NCBI GenBank assembly: GCA_025449115.1
Contig: JAHLKC010000005.1
Span: forward strand, 62,001-126,000
Length of the DNA: 64,000 nucleotides
From: Chytridium lagenaria
Taxonomy: Eukaryota > Chytridiomycota > Chytridiomycetes > Chytridiales > Chytridiaceae
Reading direction: 5' to 3'
The notes beneath the pieces are model-generated. The model had not been told where the DNA came from. It saw nothing but the letters and a program-made list of their open reading frames with translations, and made no database searches. Each line of letters starts with the position of its first letter. Position 1 is the first letter of the stretch. Shown here one piece after another: positions 50,298-61,361 of this stretch. The position numbers were made by a program, and so were the translations under genes.

Positions 50298-50508
50298 GGT
50301 AATCCCCAGAACCGCTCATCAATAGAGCAGACGACGCGCTTTCAGGGGACAGGTATATATCTTCGTTTTCAAGCTGTAGTAGGGTATAGGTGAGTAGTTG
50401 ATGAAGCACGACGGTAACGACAGCAGATGGGAGCGATGACGGTGCAAGGATTTCGACTGTGGAACAAACCCTCTTAGATTTTCGAAGAGGTTTAAAAAAA
50501 GCGAAAAG

Positions 50509-51288
50509 ATGTCTGCTGCTCGCTCTGCCGTCACCAAGATCGACTGGGCGGCCCTCGGCTCCAAGCTCAAGCCGGAGACCGTCGCCGCCGTCAACGCCTT
50601 CCGCAGACGCCATGCTGATTTGGTCAAGACTGTGTCGGAATTGAAGGAGCAAAACACCACCATCAACTTTGAGCAGTACAGGTCCGTCCTTAAGAACCAG
50701 AAGGTCGTGAACGACGCGGAGAAGGCCTTTGCTGCGTTTAAGCCTGCTACCTACGACCTTTCTGAACAGCTTCGTATCATTCAACAGCAGGAGGCTAAGG
50801 CTGTGAGTGCTTTTCGAAATGGAGTTCCTTGCTGGGATCTCTGATTTGTTGAGCATGGACTTCGCCGTTGGAAATGGGTATCTAATGCGGCATCATTCTA
50901 GGTTTTCCTCTGCCGAGCAGACTCAGAAGAAGGTCAACGTTGAGCTCCTTGAACTCAACGAACTCCTCACCAACATTGAGACCGCCAGACCTGTTGACCA
51001 GCTCACGGTAACCTTTTTGCGATTGGACCTCAGTGTACCTTTCTCACACCGGATACTCGTTCTATTTTAGGTCGACGACGTTGCTAAAGCTTACCCCGAG
51101 TTGGATGCGATCGTCGAGAAGATGATCAAGAGAGGACAGTGGACCGTTCCTGGATACTACGAGAGGTCGGTCACTCGCCCTGAACCTCTGTTTACTTTCT
51201 TTCTTTGCTGGATTTGAGACCTTCAGAATCAGGGTTTAACATGCTTTATTCCTCACGCAGGTTCGGCGAGTTCCAGGTCGGATTCTAA
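50509..51288 (+). CDS. ATP7: Mitochondrial ATP synthase subunit d
   Basis: Peripheral-stalk subunit of the F1Fo ATP synthase. Four exons: 50509-50802, 50902-51007, 51071-51165, 51261-51288. It aligns with yeast Atp7 along its length (KIDWAALGSKL; FEQYRSVLKNQKVV; IETARPVDQLTVDDVAKAYP; KRGQWTVPGYYERFGEFQ). Exon 2 is out of phase by one base at tttt 50903-50906; one T fewer gives 173 residues, against 174 in yeast. No separate targeting peptide, as in yeast. Confidence 0.95.
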
Positions 51289-51732
51289 ATCGATGCCAGC
51301 CCCGGTTGTCTTTCAGCTTGTGATATCCTCTTCAATACAGAACCCGTTTTCTTTTGCCCTATGCATTTATGTCTTATTTCTGCAGTAAGTTCTGCTATCC
51401 ACCAGATAATGTTTCATGAGCAACGAACATGAACATGAAATTTCGACAAAACAATGGCTACAAGGGGCGATAATAAGGTGCTATGGAGAGACCCCAGCTA
51501 TGACCGACCGTTAAGCCCGTCATCCATCCGTTTTTGTTGCGCTTGCCTTCATCATGAGAATCTTTACTGCGATATCCCGCGTCATCGCTGTCCTTCATAT
51601 GTCCATAAACATGGTTTGCTTGCATGGATATCACATCAGTAACAAATATCAAAGACATTGTTCGGAAGAGCACCTTTAGTAGCAAATCGATCTTACAATG
51701 GAAGGCATAAGTTAATCGTCCTTGGTAATCGC
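51289..51732. other. Intergenic region, no supported gene
   Basis: Holds the ATP7 3' end and the SGNH gene 5' end. A 62-codon ORF from 51454 and its antisense have no recognisable features. Confidence 0.4.
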
Positions 51733-52719
51733 ATGCCCATGGATGGATCAACTAGCTTACTTTTCGAAGGAGACGATTTTGCATACGGCATTGGAGATAG
51801 AAGCAGTCTGGGGTTTCCCCCGGTAAGCCTAGATGCCCAATTACTTTCTTACATTCATGTTCAGGTCTTGTGTATCATCTAAGGGCTCATTTAAAGGCGG
51901 ATAGAAAGTTAAAACATCAATGGCATCTTTACAATCGTGGTGTTTTAGGATCTACAACCGCGGAGTGGTAAGAGGCTTTGATATGCTTCAGAGAATTGAC
52001 ATCACTGAAAAGGCTCCCTTCCGAGGTAGATTTATTATTGTAAACTCAGATGAATTGAAGTCATAAGGGTCAACAAGGTCGCGCGTCGTTGCTTGAATGG
52101 GCATTGAAAGGAACTTCTGACGCAGAAATATGTATTATCCTTCTTGGTTTTACGACTCAGGTATGTGAAACGTTAATACATTAACATTTTACATTATTGT
52201 TGAAGAGCGAGGCTTTGGGGAAATCCGTCATTTCGCCGCAAGATACTGTGAAAAACATCGAGACTATTTGCAACTACTTACGGGCGTGTGGCAAGGAAGT
52301 CTGGCTCTGCCCTTTCTCGATATGGGCTGATAAAGCTGTTCTTTCTGAGACTCTTGCTGACTCTAATTTGGAGAGGAACAAGCTTCTCCTTGAGTTTATG
52401 AAAAGGTATGTTTTTATCATTTTTATACAGTAACTTATGTACATCTCATGTTCTATTTTTATAAACTTAATTGAAGAAATTGTGATAGTCTTCATACGGG
52501 TCCGAATATTGACGGAAACAGCTTCGAATTTCGGTTAAAAGCGTTCTACCACTCTGATGGTGTCCATTTTTCACGAAAGGTAACAAACATCACGCGTTGG
52601 CTAGTGATCTGAAAGGTTCTAAGGGATACTTGAAGTTTGCCAAAGACTTCTACGACATGATGTCGACGCATCTTGTGAAAAAGGAGTTTAATGTAATAAA
52701 GAAACAGCTTGGGCTGTAA
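51733..52719 (+). CDS. SGNH-hydrolase-fold protein with altered nucleophile motif
   Basis: Resembles GDSL/SGNH esterases. Block I reads EGDDFAYGIGDRSSLG, with Asp where the catalytic Ser of GDS is expected. Block II-like LYNRGVLGSTTAEW follows, then block III region ICIILLGFTTQ, which lacks the usual GxND Asn-Asp, and a block V-like SDGVHFSRKG that keeps Asp and His. Exons include a 13-base microexon (LPSE) flanked by a gtaaga intron and a gtagat intron near 52004-52016, placed by exact phase. One C appears missing at ccccc 51817-51821. The protein may be an inactive or repurposed SGNH member, or use another nucleophile; substrate unknown. Confidence 0.65.
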
Positions 52720-52746
52720 GTTGTATTGCGCTTTTTTCTCATCAAA

Positions 52747-54301
52747 ATGTCCGACAAGCACCTCGATCTCACTCTTTACCTCGTCACCGATCAAGGCCTT
52801 CTTCCCGAAGGTGTGTCGCTGGAGGAGTCTGTGAAGGCCGCTATCGAAGGAGGCGTTACCATCGTCCAGCTTCGTGAGAAGAAGCTTGGGACCAACGAAT
52901 TCATCAGCATCGCGCCAAGATCAAGGCTATCTGTGTTGCTGCAGGAGTCCTCTTTTTGATCAACGATCGTATCGATGTTGCACTCGCCGTGAATGCTGAT
53001 GGTATTCACATTGGTCAAGAAGACATCAGTGTTGCCGATGCAAGGAAGCTAGTTGGGCCTTCCAGAGTCATCGGTGTGACGGTGGAGACTGTGGATCAAG
53101 CCATCGCTGCGATCAAAGCTGGAGCAGATTACATTGGAACTTCAGCCGTCTTTGCCACCCAGACTAAGATTCATACGCGTGGAGTTGTCCCTATGGGCCC
53201 GATCGGTGTGGCCAAGATCTTGGAGGAGGCATCTCGGATTTCATCTATACCCGTCATCACTATTGGTGGAATCAAGGAAAACAATGTCACTCAACTCCTC
53301 GCGGAGGTCACTGCGGCGGCCAACGGAAAGAAGCTTTCTGGAATTGCGGTAGTCTCTGCCATTATTGCTCAAAAGGATGCTAAGGCGGCCGCAAAGAACC
53401 TTCGTGCTATTGTGGAACCCCTCATCGAAAAGCCCTTGCCCCAGATCCCTTCTCAACTCACCAGTGCTAGTGTAGAATTTTTAGCTAAAGTGGTGGCTGC
53501 ATTTAGGAAGGTTAAGGAGACCCATCCCTCGTTCATAACATCACCAACTATGTCGTGATGAATGACAACGCCAATGTTATTCTTCACCTCGGAGGATCCC
53601 CCTTAATGGCACACGCTCCCGAGGAGATGGAGGACCTCCTTAATATCGACAGCTCTCTTGTCATCAACATTGGGACTCTCTCTGAAGGGTGGATTGCTGG
53701 TATGCACAAGGCCGCCGAGCAAGCCAACTTGAAGAACAAGCCAATTGTTTTGGACCCCGTAGGTGCGGGAGCTACTAAGTACCGCATGAAGACTGTCGTG
53801 GATCTTCTCACTAAGCATAAGATCAGCATTGTCAAGGGTAACGCCGGTGAAATCGGTTCAATCTTTGGCTCTGATGCCGTCAAGTCTCGCGGTGTAGATT
53901 CTGAGGGAGACCTGTCAAACGCCACCGTTGTCGCCAAGGAGCTTGCCCTTCGCCTTGGAACTACAATCGCTATTTCCGGAAAGACTGACTACGTGTCAGA
54001 CGGGAAGATTATTGTCACTTGCGAAAACGGAAATGAATGGCTCGGTCGCATCACCGGCACTGGGTGCTGCACTACTGCTCTTGTTGGCTGTTTCATTGCT
54101 GTGGAGGCTGACCCTGTAGTTGCAGCTGTTGGTGGAATTTTGGTCATGGGTATCGCGGCACAGAAGAAGGCTGTTGATGAAAGATACGGTGGTTTGAAAG
54201 TGAACGGCCCCGCTTCCTTCAAGACCGCTCTGTTCGACGCGATCTACAATCTCGATGAAAACGATCTTCTTAAGCTGGCACGCATTGACGTATCTGCGTA
54301 A
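52747..54301 (+). CDS. THI6: Bifunctional thiamine-phosphate synthase / hydroxyethylthiazole kinase
   Basis: Fungal fusion enzyme: the N-half joins HMP-PP and thiazole phosphate to thiamine phosphate, the C-half phosphorylates hydroxyethylthiazole. N-domain: LDLTLYLVTDQGLLPEG, VTIVQLREKK, INDRIDVALAVNADGIHIGQ, YIGTSAVFATQTK, VITIGGI. C-domain: TNYVVMNDNANVILHLGGSP, LDPVGAGATKYR, VKGNAGEIGSIFGS, GRITGTGCCT. Intronless. Two one-base breaks, near 52914 and 53522; adding one base at each gives 518 residues, close to yeast Thi6 (540). No thiamine-pyrophosphate riboswitch is apparent in the short 5' flank. Confidence 0.95.
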
Positions 54302-54409
54302 CGCCGTGTATTTATGCTATTGAGCGGTCAATGATACACATAGCATCATTTGAGAAACCTCATAATAAAAAAGTCCAAGATTTGTATACTAAATGCAGAA
54401 AGCCATGCC

Positions 54410-55111
54410 GTTATGGGACAAGAGACTTCTCTCGTAGACAACCGCAAGGAGATGCAGCAACCCGTCTCATCATGCGGTGATGTATTTGCAAACGATACCC
54501 GTACGATTCAGGAATACGTCCTGGACTGCATCGTGTTTTATGGCACCATTGCCCTTGAGCTCCGCGAAGAAGGAGATGCCGACCTTGTTGTGGCGACAGT
54601 ATCAGGAGGAAATGAGCCTTCCCGTCTCTCTCCGTCCTTAGACCATCTGGATTGAAGGTGGAAGCATCATGATATCGTAAAACTCACCGATTTAGAATAT
54701 CAAAGTCCATTTGAAAGTGCCTGCCGAGAATCAACGACCGAGAGCATTGTCTGCAGCCATAATCAGTGCAAATTCAGAGTCTCACAACGAGTCCATCAAC
54801 ACAGGTCAAGGGATACAAGGACCTTTGGGAGCCAGGTTTGATGGAGGGTTGCTCCATCTGCTAAACTTACAGGCTAAAGATTGTGGTCTTCACTTACGAC
54901 AATCATAAGACAGGAGAGGAAGGCAGATCCGTTTGAGTACTCTGAGGGCTCATACAAATGGGATCTTCGCTCTGCCGTGGCTGATGGCTATTCCATGGTC
55001 AAACATGACTTTAGAAGGCTGGATGTAGAGTTCGTGAAGGTTCTTTGCGGAGAGCCAGAATTAACAACTCGGCATAAATACGACGTCTGGCCACACGAGG
55101 TTTATAAATGA
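54410..55111 (+). CDS. Uncharacterised gene
   Basis: Successive overlapping plus-strand reading frames, 54410-54655 (QETSLVDNRKEMQQPVSSC; DCIVFYGTIALELREEGDAD), 54711-54908 and 54881-55111 (RQERKADPFEYSEGSYKWDL; HKYDVWPHEVYK), look like exons of one gene with short introns or frame breaks. I do not recognise the family and cannot fix the splice sites. It lies 100 bp downstream of THI6 on the same strand. Confidence 0.3.
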
Positions 55112-55643
55112 TTTGAACTTCATGTCTTTACTTACATTTACAGCTCACATCCCGTATTTGGGCATCATCGCGTCATGTTCCTCTTGCCCATCTCGGTTTT
55201 GCATGCACAAACTTGGTTCGAAGTCACTTAAATCTGGCATCTTTATCAATACCAATAGGGCCTGATAATGTAAACGTGGCTTTAATATGATACTGACCTG
55301 TGTTAGACTAGCCCGTCTTTGCTCTTGTACAGAGGCGAATGCCAAAAACGTACATACGTGGAGCCGCGAGAAGCTAGGGCTCAACCAATTTACACATCTT
55401 CACATTTCCAAGACAGGGATGTGAATGTGGAAGCTTTTAATACTAAAGTAGAAGGTAGGTAGTGGGGATTATTGGGCTAAAGCTCATATCAGAAGGAAGC
55501 CTGCCTCGCTACAGCTGTAGCCATACGGCCATTTTTTTAGGGACATTGCCATCTCAGGTATGCCGCTAACATTTAATTAACATACCCAATTTCTCTTTAT
55601 GTGCTGAATATATCGGTCACATTAGATTACGGTCAATCCAGAA

Positions 55644-56654
55644 ATGTTGTGTGCTCGTGTCGAAGACGAAAAGGTGAAGCAGTTATCGCTATCTCACCGC
55701 ATTGTTCGCCAACAGAAAGGTTTTCATCAACAGACAGATATTCTAACACGCATAGTTTTATTGGAATGCTATGGACCAGCAATCTTTCCTGAACTTCAAG
55801 TAAAAGCGGAAGTGAATGCATTAGATATCATCAAAACAGAGGCTAAAAGCGAAGGGGTATTTGTCTTAGAAGATATTGAAGAGAATGCACGCAATGTTAT
55901 TTTTCCTGTAAAACACATTGAGAAACGTACTATTGCGCAGGACGATTTAAAGGAAATTGAAAAGGTATTGTTGCGCTAAACGATTTTCTTTTTTAAAATA
56001 TAATAGGCTATTCGGATTTTCAGTGTCCTCGTCAACGATAACAGCCCAACTCTGTTTCCGCATGATTCCGATGCAGAAAGGACATTGTCTTACGAAAGAT
56101 TAATTAAAAAGATGTATGACTTTGCATCCGCCAACCGGGCCAGGTCCTCCTCCCATACAAATGTACTTAGACATGTACCTTGAAGTCAACTTAACTATTT
56201 TAAAGGCTTATGAAGTCATTCATAGACAACTTTACGTATTCGTTGATAGTATACGAGCAAAGGAACGCATAGAACCCTGGGATTTGAAATTTGTAAAGGC
56301 AACGGCAAAGTATCAGCCTCCACGATAAAGAGGCCACATCCGACTCAAGGGAACAACGGACGTCCGGTGAAAAAGGGAGTGGAGGATACCCGAAAACACA
56401 TAAGCTATCTTCGAGTTCCCGCCGTTTCACGAGATGCAAAGGATATGACTGCATGGAAAGCAAATCACGAGGGTCCGGATAATAGTCTATGGGCCTGGAA
56501 TATTGCTGTTAAACGCAAGACTATGGATCCCGGTGTCGCGAAAAAGATACTGGATCGTGTAGACCTGGACGGAAGAAGGGAAGGAATGAATTTAGATGAT
56601 TCGCCTAAACCTCGAGAATACGTAGCGAAGTTAATACCGATTGCGTTTGATTAG
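55644..56654 (+). CDS. Uncharacterised gene
   Basis: Three coding blocks of normal composition on the plus strand: 55644-55979 (RIVLLECYGPAIFPELQVKA; KTEAKSEGVFVLEDIEENAR), about 56025-56328 (TLSYERLIKKMYDFA; YLDMYLEVNLTILKAYEVI) and 56330-56654 (NHEGPDNSLWAWNIAVKRKT; DRVDLDGRREGMN). They probably form one protein of about 320 residues with an intron near 55965-56030 and frame breaks. No family recognised. Confidence 0.35.
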
Positions 56655-56718
56655 GCATCCAAAAATATTTATAATAGATGCGAGTATGTACAGGTTGTAG
56701 GGCCAATTTGTGTTGTGC

Positions 56719-58362
56719 TTATTTGGAGGAAAGTCGAGACCGTACATCCCAAATGATTTCTTTGCGCAACTTATCGGAAGGGATCACTATGAGATCAGTT
56801 TCCATGTTATAAAGTGAACCCACCGTATGAACTTCTATTGGCCGATAAGTTATGACGACTAAAGTAAGTGCAACATAAGTGTTGAGAAGCCATCGTAAAA
56901 AAAAAAAGGCCAAACAAGCTTACGGTCTGGGTGGTATAATAGGCACATCGGACTTTGAGATTGTGATTTTCGTGTTCTTGGGATCAAGCCTATCCAAATC
57001 GATCATTATCCCCACTGTGCCTTAACTTGATGAAACCGCGCAACGGATCATGCTTTTTGCGTTTTGGTGGGGTCTGGTGGCCGTATAACTTCAATGAAGT
57101 TAAATTATAAGCCTGCTGCTGCTCTAGTCACTTACATCCCGATCTTGCTGATGCAGGCCTATTGGATTTGGTCGACGAGTACGATCTCTGAAAAAGTTAG
57201 AGATTTTCCAAAACATCAGAGTAGTCACATTTGAATAAGATACCTCAGAAGCCATGGACCACGATGTCGAAGATTCTCGGCTTCTTTGCCTCGGTATACC
57301 CCCATTTTCCTGTTTGGCGGTAGCAATAGCTTTCCGTAATTTTTGTTTCTGTCTCTCAATTTGCTTTCTTACTTCCGTTAAATCCAAAGAAGCGAGCTTG
57401 TTGATGACTTTATCAAGGCGGTTTGGGCTTCCAGCAAAGATTTTGCGGTCGTAATCGTGGTCATCATAATCGTCAAACTCCTTGATCTCATGTGCTCCAA
57501 AACCATCATCATCAGATTCATCAGATGCTTTTTTGTGAAATCGAGAGCGTCGGAGCGCTTTTTTTCGTAACATTCTGGAACGAGGCGCATTCTCTGATTC
57601 TCTCGTGTTCATCGATTCGTGCGAATAAATATGTTTTTCTCCCACAGTGTCGCTGTAAAACTCCACCGCATCGATTTCTGTATAAATTCTTAATTTATCT
57701 CAAGATCGAGAAGACATTACCGTCATCTTCTGTATAAGAGAACTCTGCTGGCCTCATTGTTGACTTCATTTTCTGTGTTGACGTGTTCGGCGTCCGCATG
57801 AATACTTCTCCTTGTAAATTCAGCTCATCTTCGTAACCTCCCCGTAAGAATGGTTTAGTTCCGGAGTTAAAACATCGGATGATGTCTTCTTCCTCCTCAT
57901 CCAAAATGGCCGCTACCTCCCTTTCTGTCATTTTCGTCTTTGATGGTATTTGAGGAATCTTGGTCTTTGTACTGTATCCGCTCCAACTATCTCCAGCTAA
58001 ATTCAGGCTGTCGTTTCGAACATCCCAGCCAACCCCATCGGCTGTCGCCCACTCTGCGTCTTCATCCAAGTAAGCTTCTTCATTAGTCGAGTAAGAAACT
58101 TCATGTCCGATTCCAGAACGTGAACTACTAGCAACATGATCCTTTTTTTCTCTATCTAAGGATTCTTCTTCAATTCTCGACCCCAACTGCTGGCGTTGAA
58201 GTCGCGAATGCATTCTTCGATGAAGGCATCCGAAATGTCGGATCCGGCGTATCCCAGCTCCCTTAGATGAAACAGCACATCCTCCCTCGAGAGCGTATAA
58301 GCTTGTTTCAAGGATGCCATAGCATCCATGCTGCTCTCAACGACGGCTACTGCGGCGGCCAT
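56719..58362 (-). CDS. HYLS1: HYLS1-like centriolar protein
   Basis: HYLS1 is a core centriole protein required for basal bodies and cilia and is kept only in ciliated lineages. The N-terminal block (SREDVLFHLRELGYAGSDISD) fits the HYLS1 helix; a Ser/Asp/Glu-rich middle follows. The C-terminus carries the family signature: KRKKHDPLRGFIKLRHSG (family DPVARY...W-type box) and SDKLRKEIIWDVRSRL, parallel to human HRKELRWGVREQML. Stop at 56719-56721. Frame breaks occur near 57010-57013 (C run on the plus strand) and 58196. Assignment rests on two short motifs in the right order, so moderate confidence; it is the best single hint that the organism makes flagellated zoospores. Confidence 0.55.
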
Positions 58363-58511
58363 TACTCCCCTCTTGTGTCAGTTGTTGTTGCTGCTTGTCA
58401 GACGGACCTCAATGTCCCAATTGTTGGATCGAAACCAAAACGATTTCGTCACTTGTGACTTTCATCCACTTTCTTTTTGGCTTTTTTCTTCGCTGGAGGC
58501 GCCTTCCAAAG

Positions 58512-60209
58512 ATGCGGCGAAGAGCAGACGACGTTCCATCCTCAACCGTGGATACCTCAGCATCAAGCAGGTCGAATGCTCCTGCTGACTTCGATACTAG
58601 TGGAGACGAGCTTGGCGCCACGTCCAGGGCACGAAGCCCGAGGGGCGAGAACGGTTCATTGCGGTCAAGAAATAATGGTCTTCGGCATCAAACTAGTGGT
58701 AACATGGGAGGGCGGAGGTTGATGCAGCAGGTAGAGGGTGGCCATACAGATGGGAATGACTTTTCTTCATCGGCGTACGATACTGATTACAGAAAGACCG
58801 ATGGGGATGGGAACGGTCAAAACTCCTCCGCACCTGTCACCATGCTTGTTGAAGAACCATTTATGAAGAAATGGAGGAATTGGTGGGTGCGAAGCTTTTG
58901 GACATTCGTGATGGTGGCGGCTTTGTGGCGATCCTGCTGGCAGGACACATTTGGGTCGTTCTCCTAGTTGTGGTCATTCAAACGATGGTGTACAAGGAAG
59001 TAATCTCGATCGCCCACATTCCGTCGAAAGAAAAGAAAATGCCGTGGTTCAGGACCATGAATTGGTATTTTCTTCTCAGTACCAATTATTATCTCTACGG
59101 GCAGACCATCATTCAGTACTTTAAGCAATCATCTTCGTTGACGCCCTTGGAGTTTACCTCGCCACTCACCATCAGTTCATCTCCTTCATCCTCTACGTCT
59201 TTGGATTCGTTGCCTTTGTGATGAACTTGCAAAAGGGCCACTACAAGTTCCAGTTTTCGCAGTTCGCGTGGACTCATATGACGTTGCTTCTTGTCGTGGT
59301 TCAGTCGCAGTTCATTGTAAAAAATATCTTTGAGGGCCTTGTTTGGTTCATCCTGCCGACCTCACTCGTCATATGCAACGACATATCCGCCTACATTGCT
59401 GGTTTCTTCTTTGGGCGAACTCCTTTGATTCGGCTAAGTCCAAAGAAGACATGGGAAGGCTTCATCGGAGCATTGATTGCATGTGTCATCTTTGCCTTCT
59501 TCTTCTCCGGATTTATTGTTGACTATCCGTACTTTACCTGCCCTGTACGAAATATGAAGACCTCTTCCTTTTCCGGAGTCACCTGCACTCTCAACCCTGT
59601 GTTCGTCAAGGTAGACTACAACCTCGCTCCCCCTCTCGTATCTCTTCTTTGGCACATTACGGGGATGGAGTTCCGAAGTGTGCATCTGGCTCCATTCCAG
59701 TTTCACGCTATCATCATGGCTCTTTTTGCTTCTTTAATTGCTCCCTTCGGAGGATTCTTTGCCTCTGGAGCCAAACGTGCATTTAAGCTGAAGGATTTTG
59801 GAGACTCCATTCCAGGACACGGCGGAATCACTGATCGCATGGGTATATAGTCAATAGTTACAGAAACAAAATGCTGATTAGAGTTTTCTTTTCTTCTCCA
59901 TTAGACTGTCAATTCCTCATGAGCTTTTTCTCATACATGTACTTCCAATCCTTTATCGGTATTGGCGATATCACTGTTGGTCATATCTTACAGATGGCTG
60001 TGGCCGGGCTCTCACCAAAAGATCAACTTGAGCTGTTTTTTGATTTCCGCGACTTCCTCATACAACAAGGCCGTCTTGACGTTACAGATGCCGGTTCTCT
60101 GTCAGCCGAAGGTCGCTCCTGGGCACTCGGGGTTAATCCTACAGTTTTGCCTTCCTTGATGCCGTGTTTCCCCGTTATTTATTCTGCATACCTTTGTCAA
60201 TGTTGCTGA
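58512..60209 (+). CDS. CDS1: Phosphatidate cytidylyltransferase (CDP-DAG synthase)
   Basis: Makes CDP-diacylglycerol from phosphatidic acid and CTP in the ER membrane, feeding PI, PS and cardiolipin synthesis. A Ser/Arg-rich cytosolic N-terminus is followed by about eight membrane helices (GGFVAILLAGHIWVVLLVVV; FISFILYVFGFVAFVMN; PTSLVICNDISAYIAGFFFG). The family signatures are present: LSPKKTWEGFIGA and, across an intron, KDFGDSIPGHGGITDRM|DCQ. The intron runs from about 59843 to 59904 in phase. Two frame breaks, near 58917 and 59127, are each repaired by one added base. Start at ATG 58512; an in-frame ATG at 58395 exists. Confidence 0.95.
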
Positions 60210-60421
60210 CTTTCTTCGTTTATCCTAGCTTGATATTTTCTCAATCCTTAACTCTCAATCCTTTACTCTCAATCCTTATCCTCCTCGCTTGATTACCATG
60301 GGTTTTCAGTTTTATTTTACTTTTGGATTTGATGGGTGGTTGATACGTTGTTGTAAGAGGGGGCATGAGATGAGAGGCGAATTTATCTGAACGAAACGTG
60401 CTAAAGCATCCCATAAAGTTT

Positions 60422-61216
60422 TTAAAGATCTGTCAATATTGCCTTTACTCGTTTGACGATAACTCCAACCTCGGCCATTGCTCCGATTCCTTATTTAAAC
60501 GTCAAATCTAATCGACATAAATGGCGAACCTGTATCTCCACACGCTAAAGTCTTGGATATGGGATCTTCAACCTTGTAGCCCAAATCTTTACTCAGGGTA
60601 TGCATGTGCTTGGATGTGAATGGGTGGTTCCACATGTGAGTGTTCATAGCAGGGCAGACAAGGACGGGTTTGGATGTATCCCAAGCCCTCATCACACATG
60701 TCTAGGAAGAGTAAAACAATGATGTAGAACCATGCATCATCTACCAGGAGATTATCGCAAAGCCCTCCGGCGACTTTGGCTAGACTGTTGGCATCCAAAG
60801 GTGCAATGATGATGATATCAGCCCAGTTTCGTAGCTATTGTACGGATGAATTACATGTGGCCATATCCATGTCAACATACGTCAATGTGGAGCACAGGAT
60901 CCCCCATCTTAGTCCAAGTCTATCGGCAATGAAGTATTAAAGGCTATTACTCTTCATGCATCCAACCTTCCATTCATCTTCATCTGTCAGTATCTCCACT
61001 CCAGTCGGCACCTTTTCTCTATTGAAAAAGTGGAACGCATGGGATGTCGCAACAAGTTTCAATTCAGGCGGTGGCTGGTAAGATATATTAATGCCACGAT
61101 AAAGCTCTGCAGTCCACTTCAAATGACGTTTTAAGAGTTTCCAATAATGACGGAATTTTCACACTAGCCACGCTCCCCGTGGCTCCCACAAGAATCTTGT
61201 ACGGTCTCGCTTCCAT
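60422..61216 (-). CDS. Phosphopantothenoylcysteine decarboxylase (PPCDC/Hal3 family)
   Basis: FMN enzyme that decarboxylates phosphopantothenoylcysteine in CoA synthesis. Start at ATG 61216 (MEARPYKILVGATGSVASVK). Several short introns; the exons read KLVATSHAFHFF, GVEILTDEDEW, HID|LRNWADIIIIAPLDANS with the catalytic His, VLVCPAMNTHMW with the substrate-binding Asn, and LACGDTG|IGAMAEVG with the catalytic Cys. Stop at 60422-60424. All catalytic residues sit on one polypeptide and there is no long acidic tail, so this is a plain plant/animal-type homotrimeric enzyme, unlike the split Hal3/Vhs3/Cab3 heterotrimer of yeast. Confidence 0.93.
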
Positions 61217-61361
61217 TTCTCACAAATTTAAATTTGGTTCTATGCTACTGTTATCGGCCGTGTAAAGTGAGAAAAACTCAGGTTTATCAAACTCCGGACT
61301 GTACTGATCGCCAGAGTACCTATTTGTAGTAATAGTTCAGGAAAACGGTAATCATGGCATT

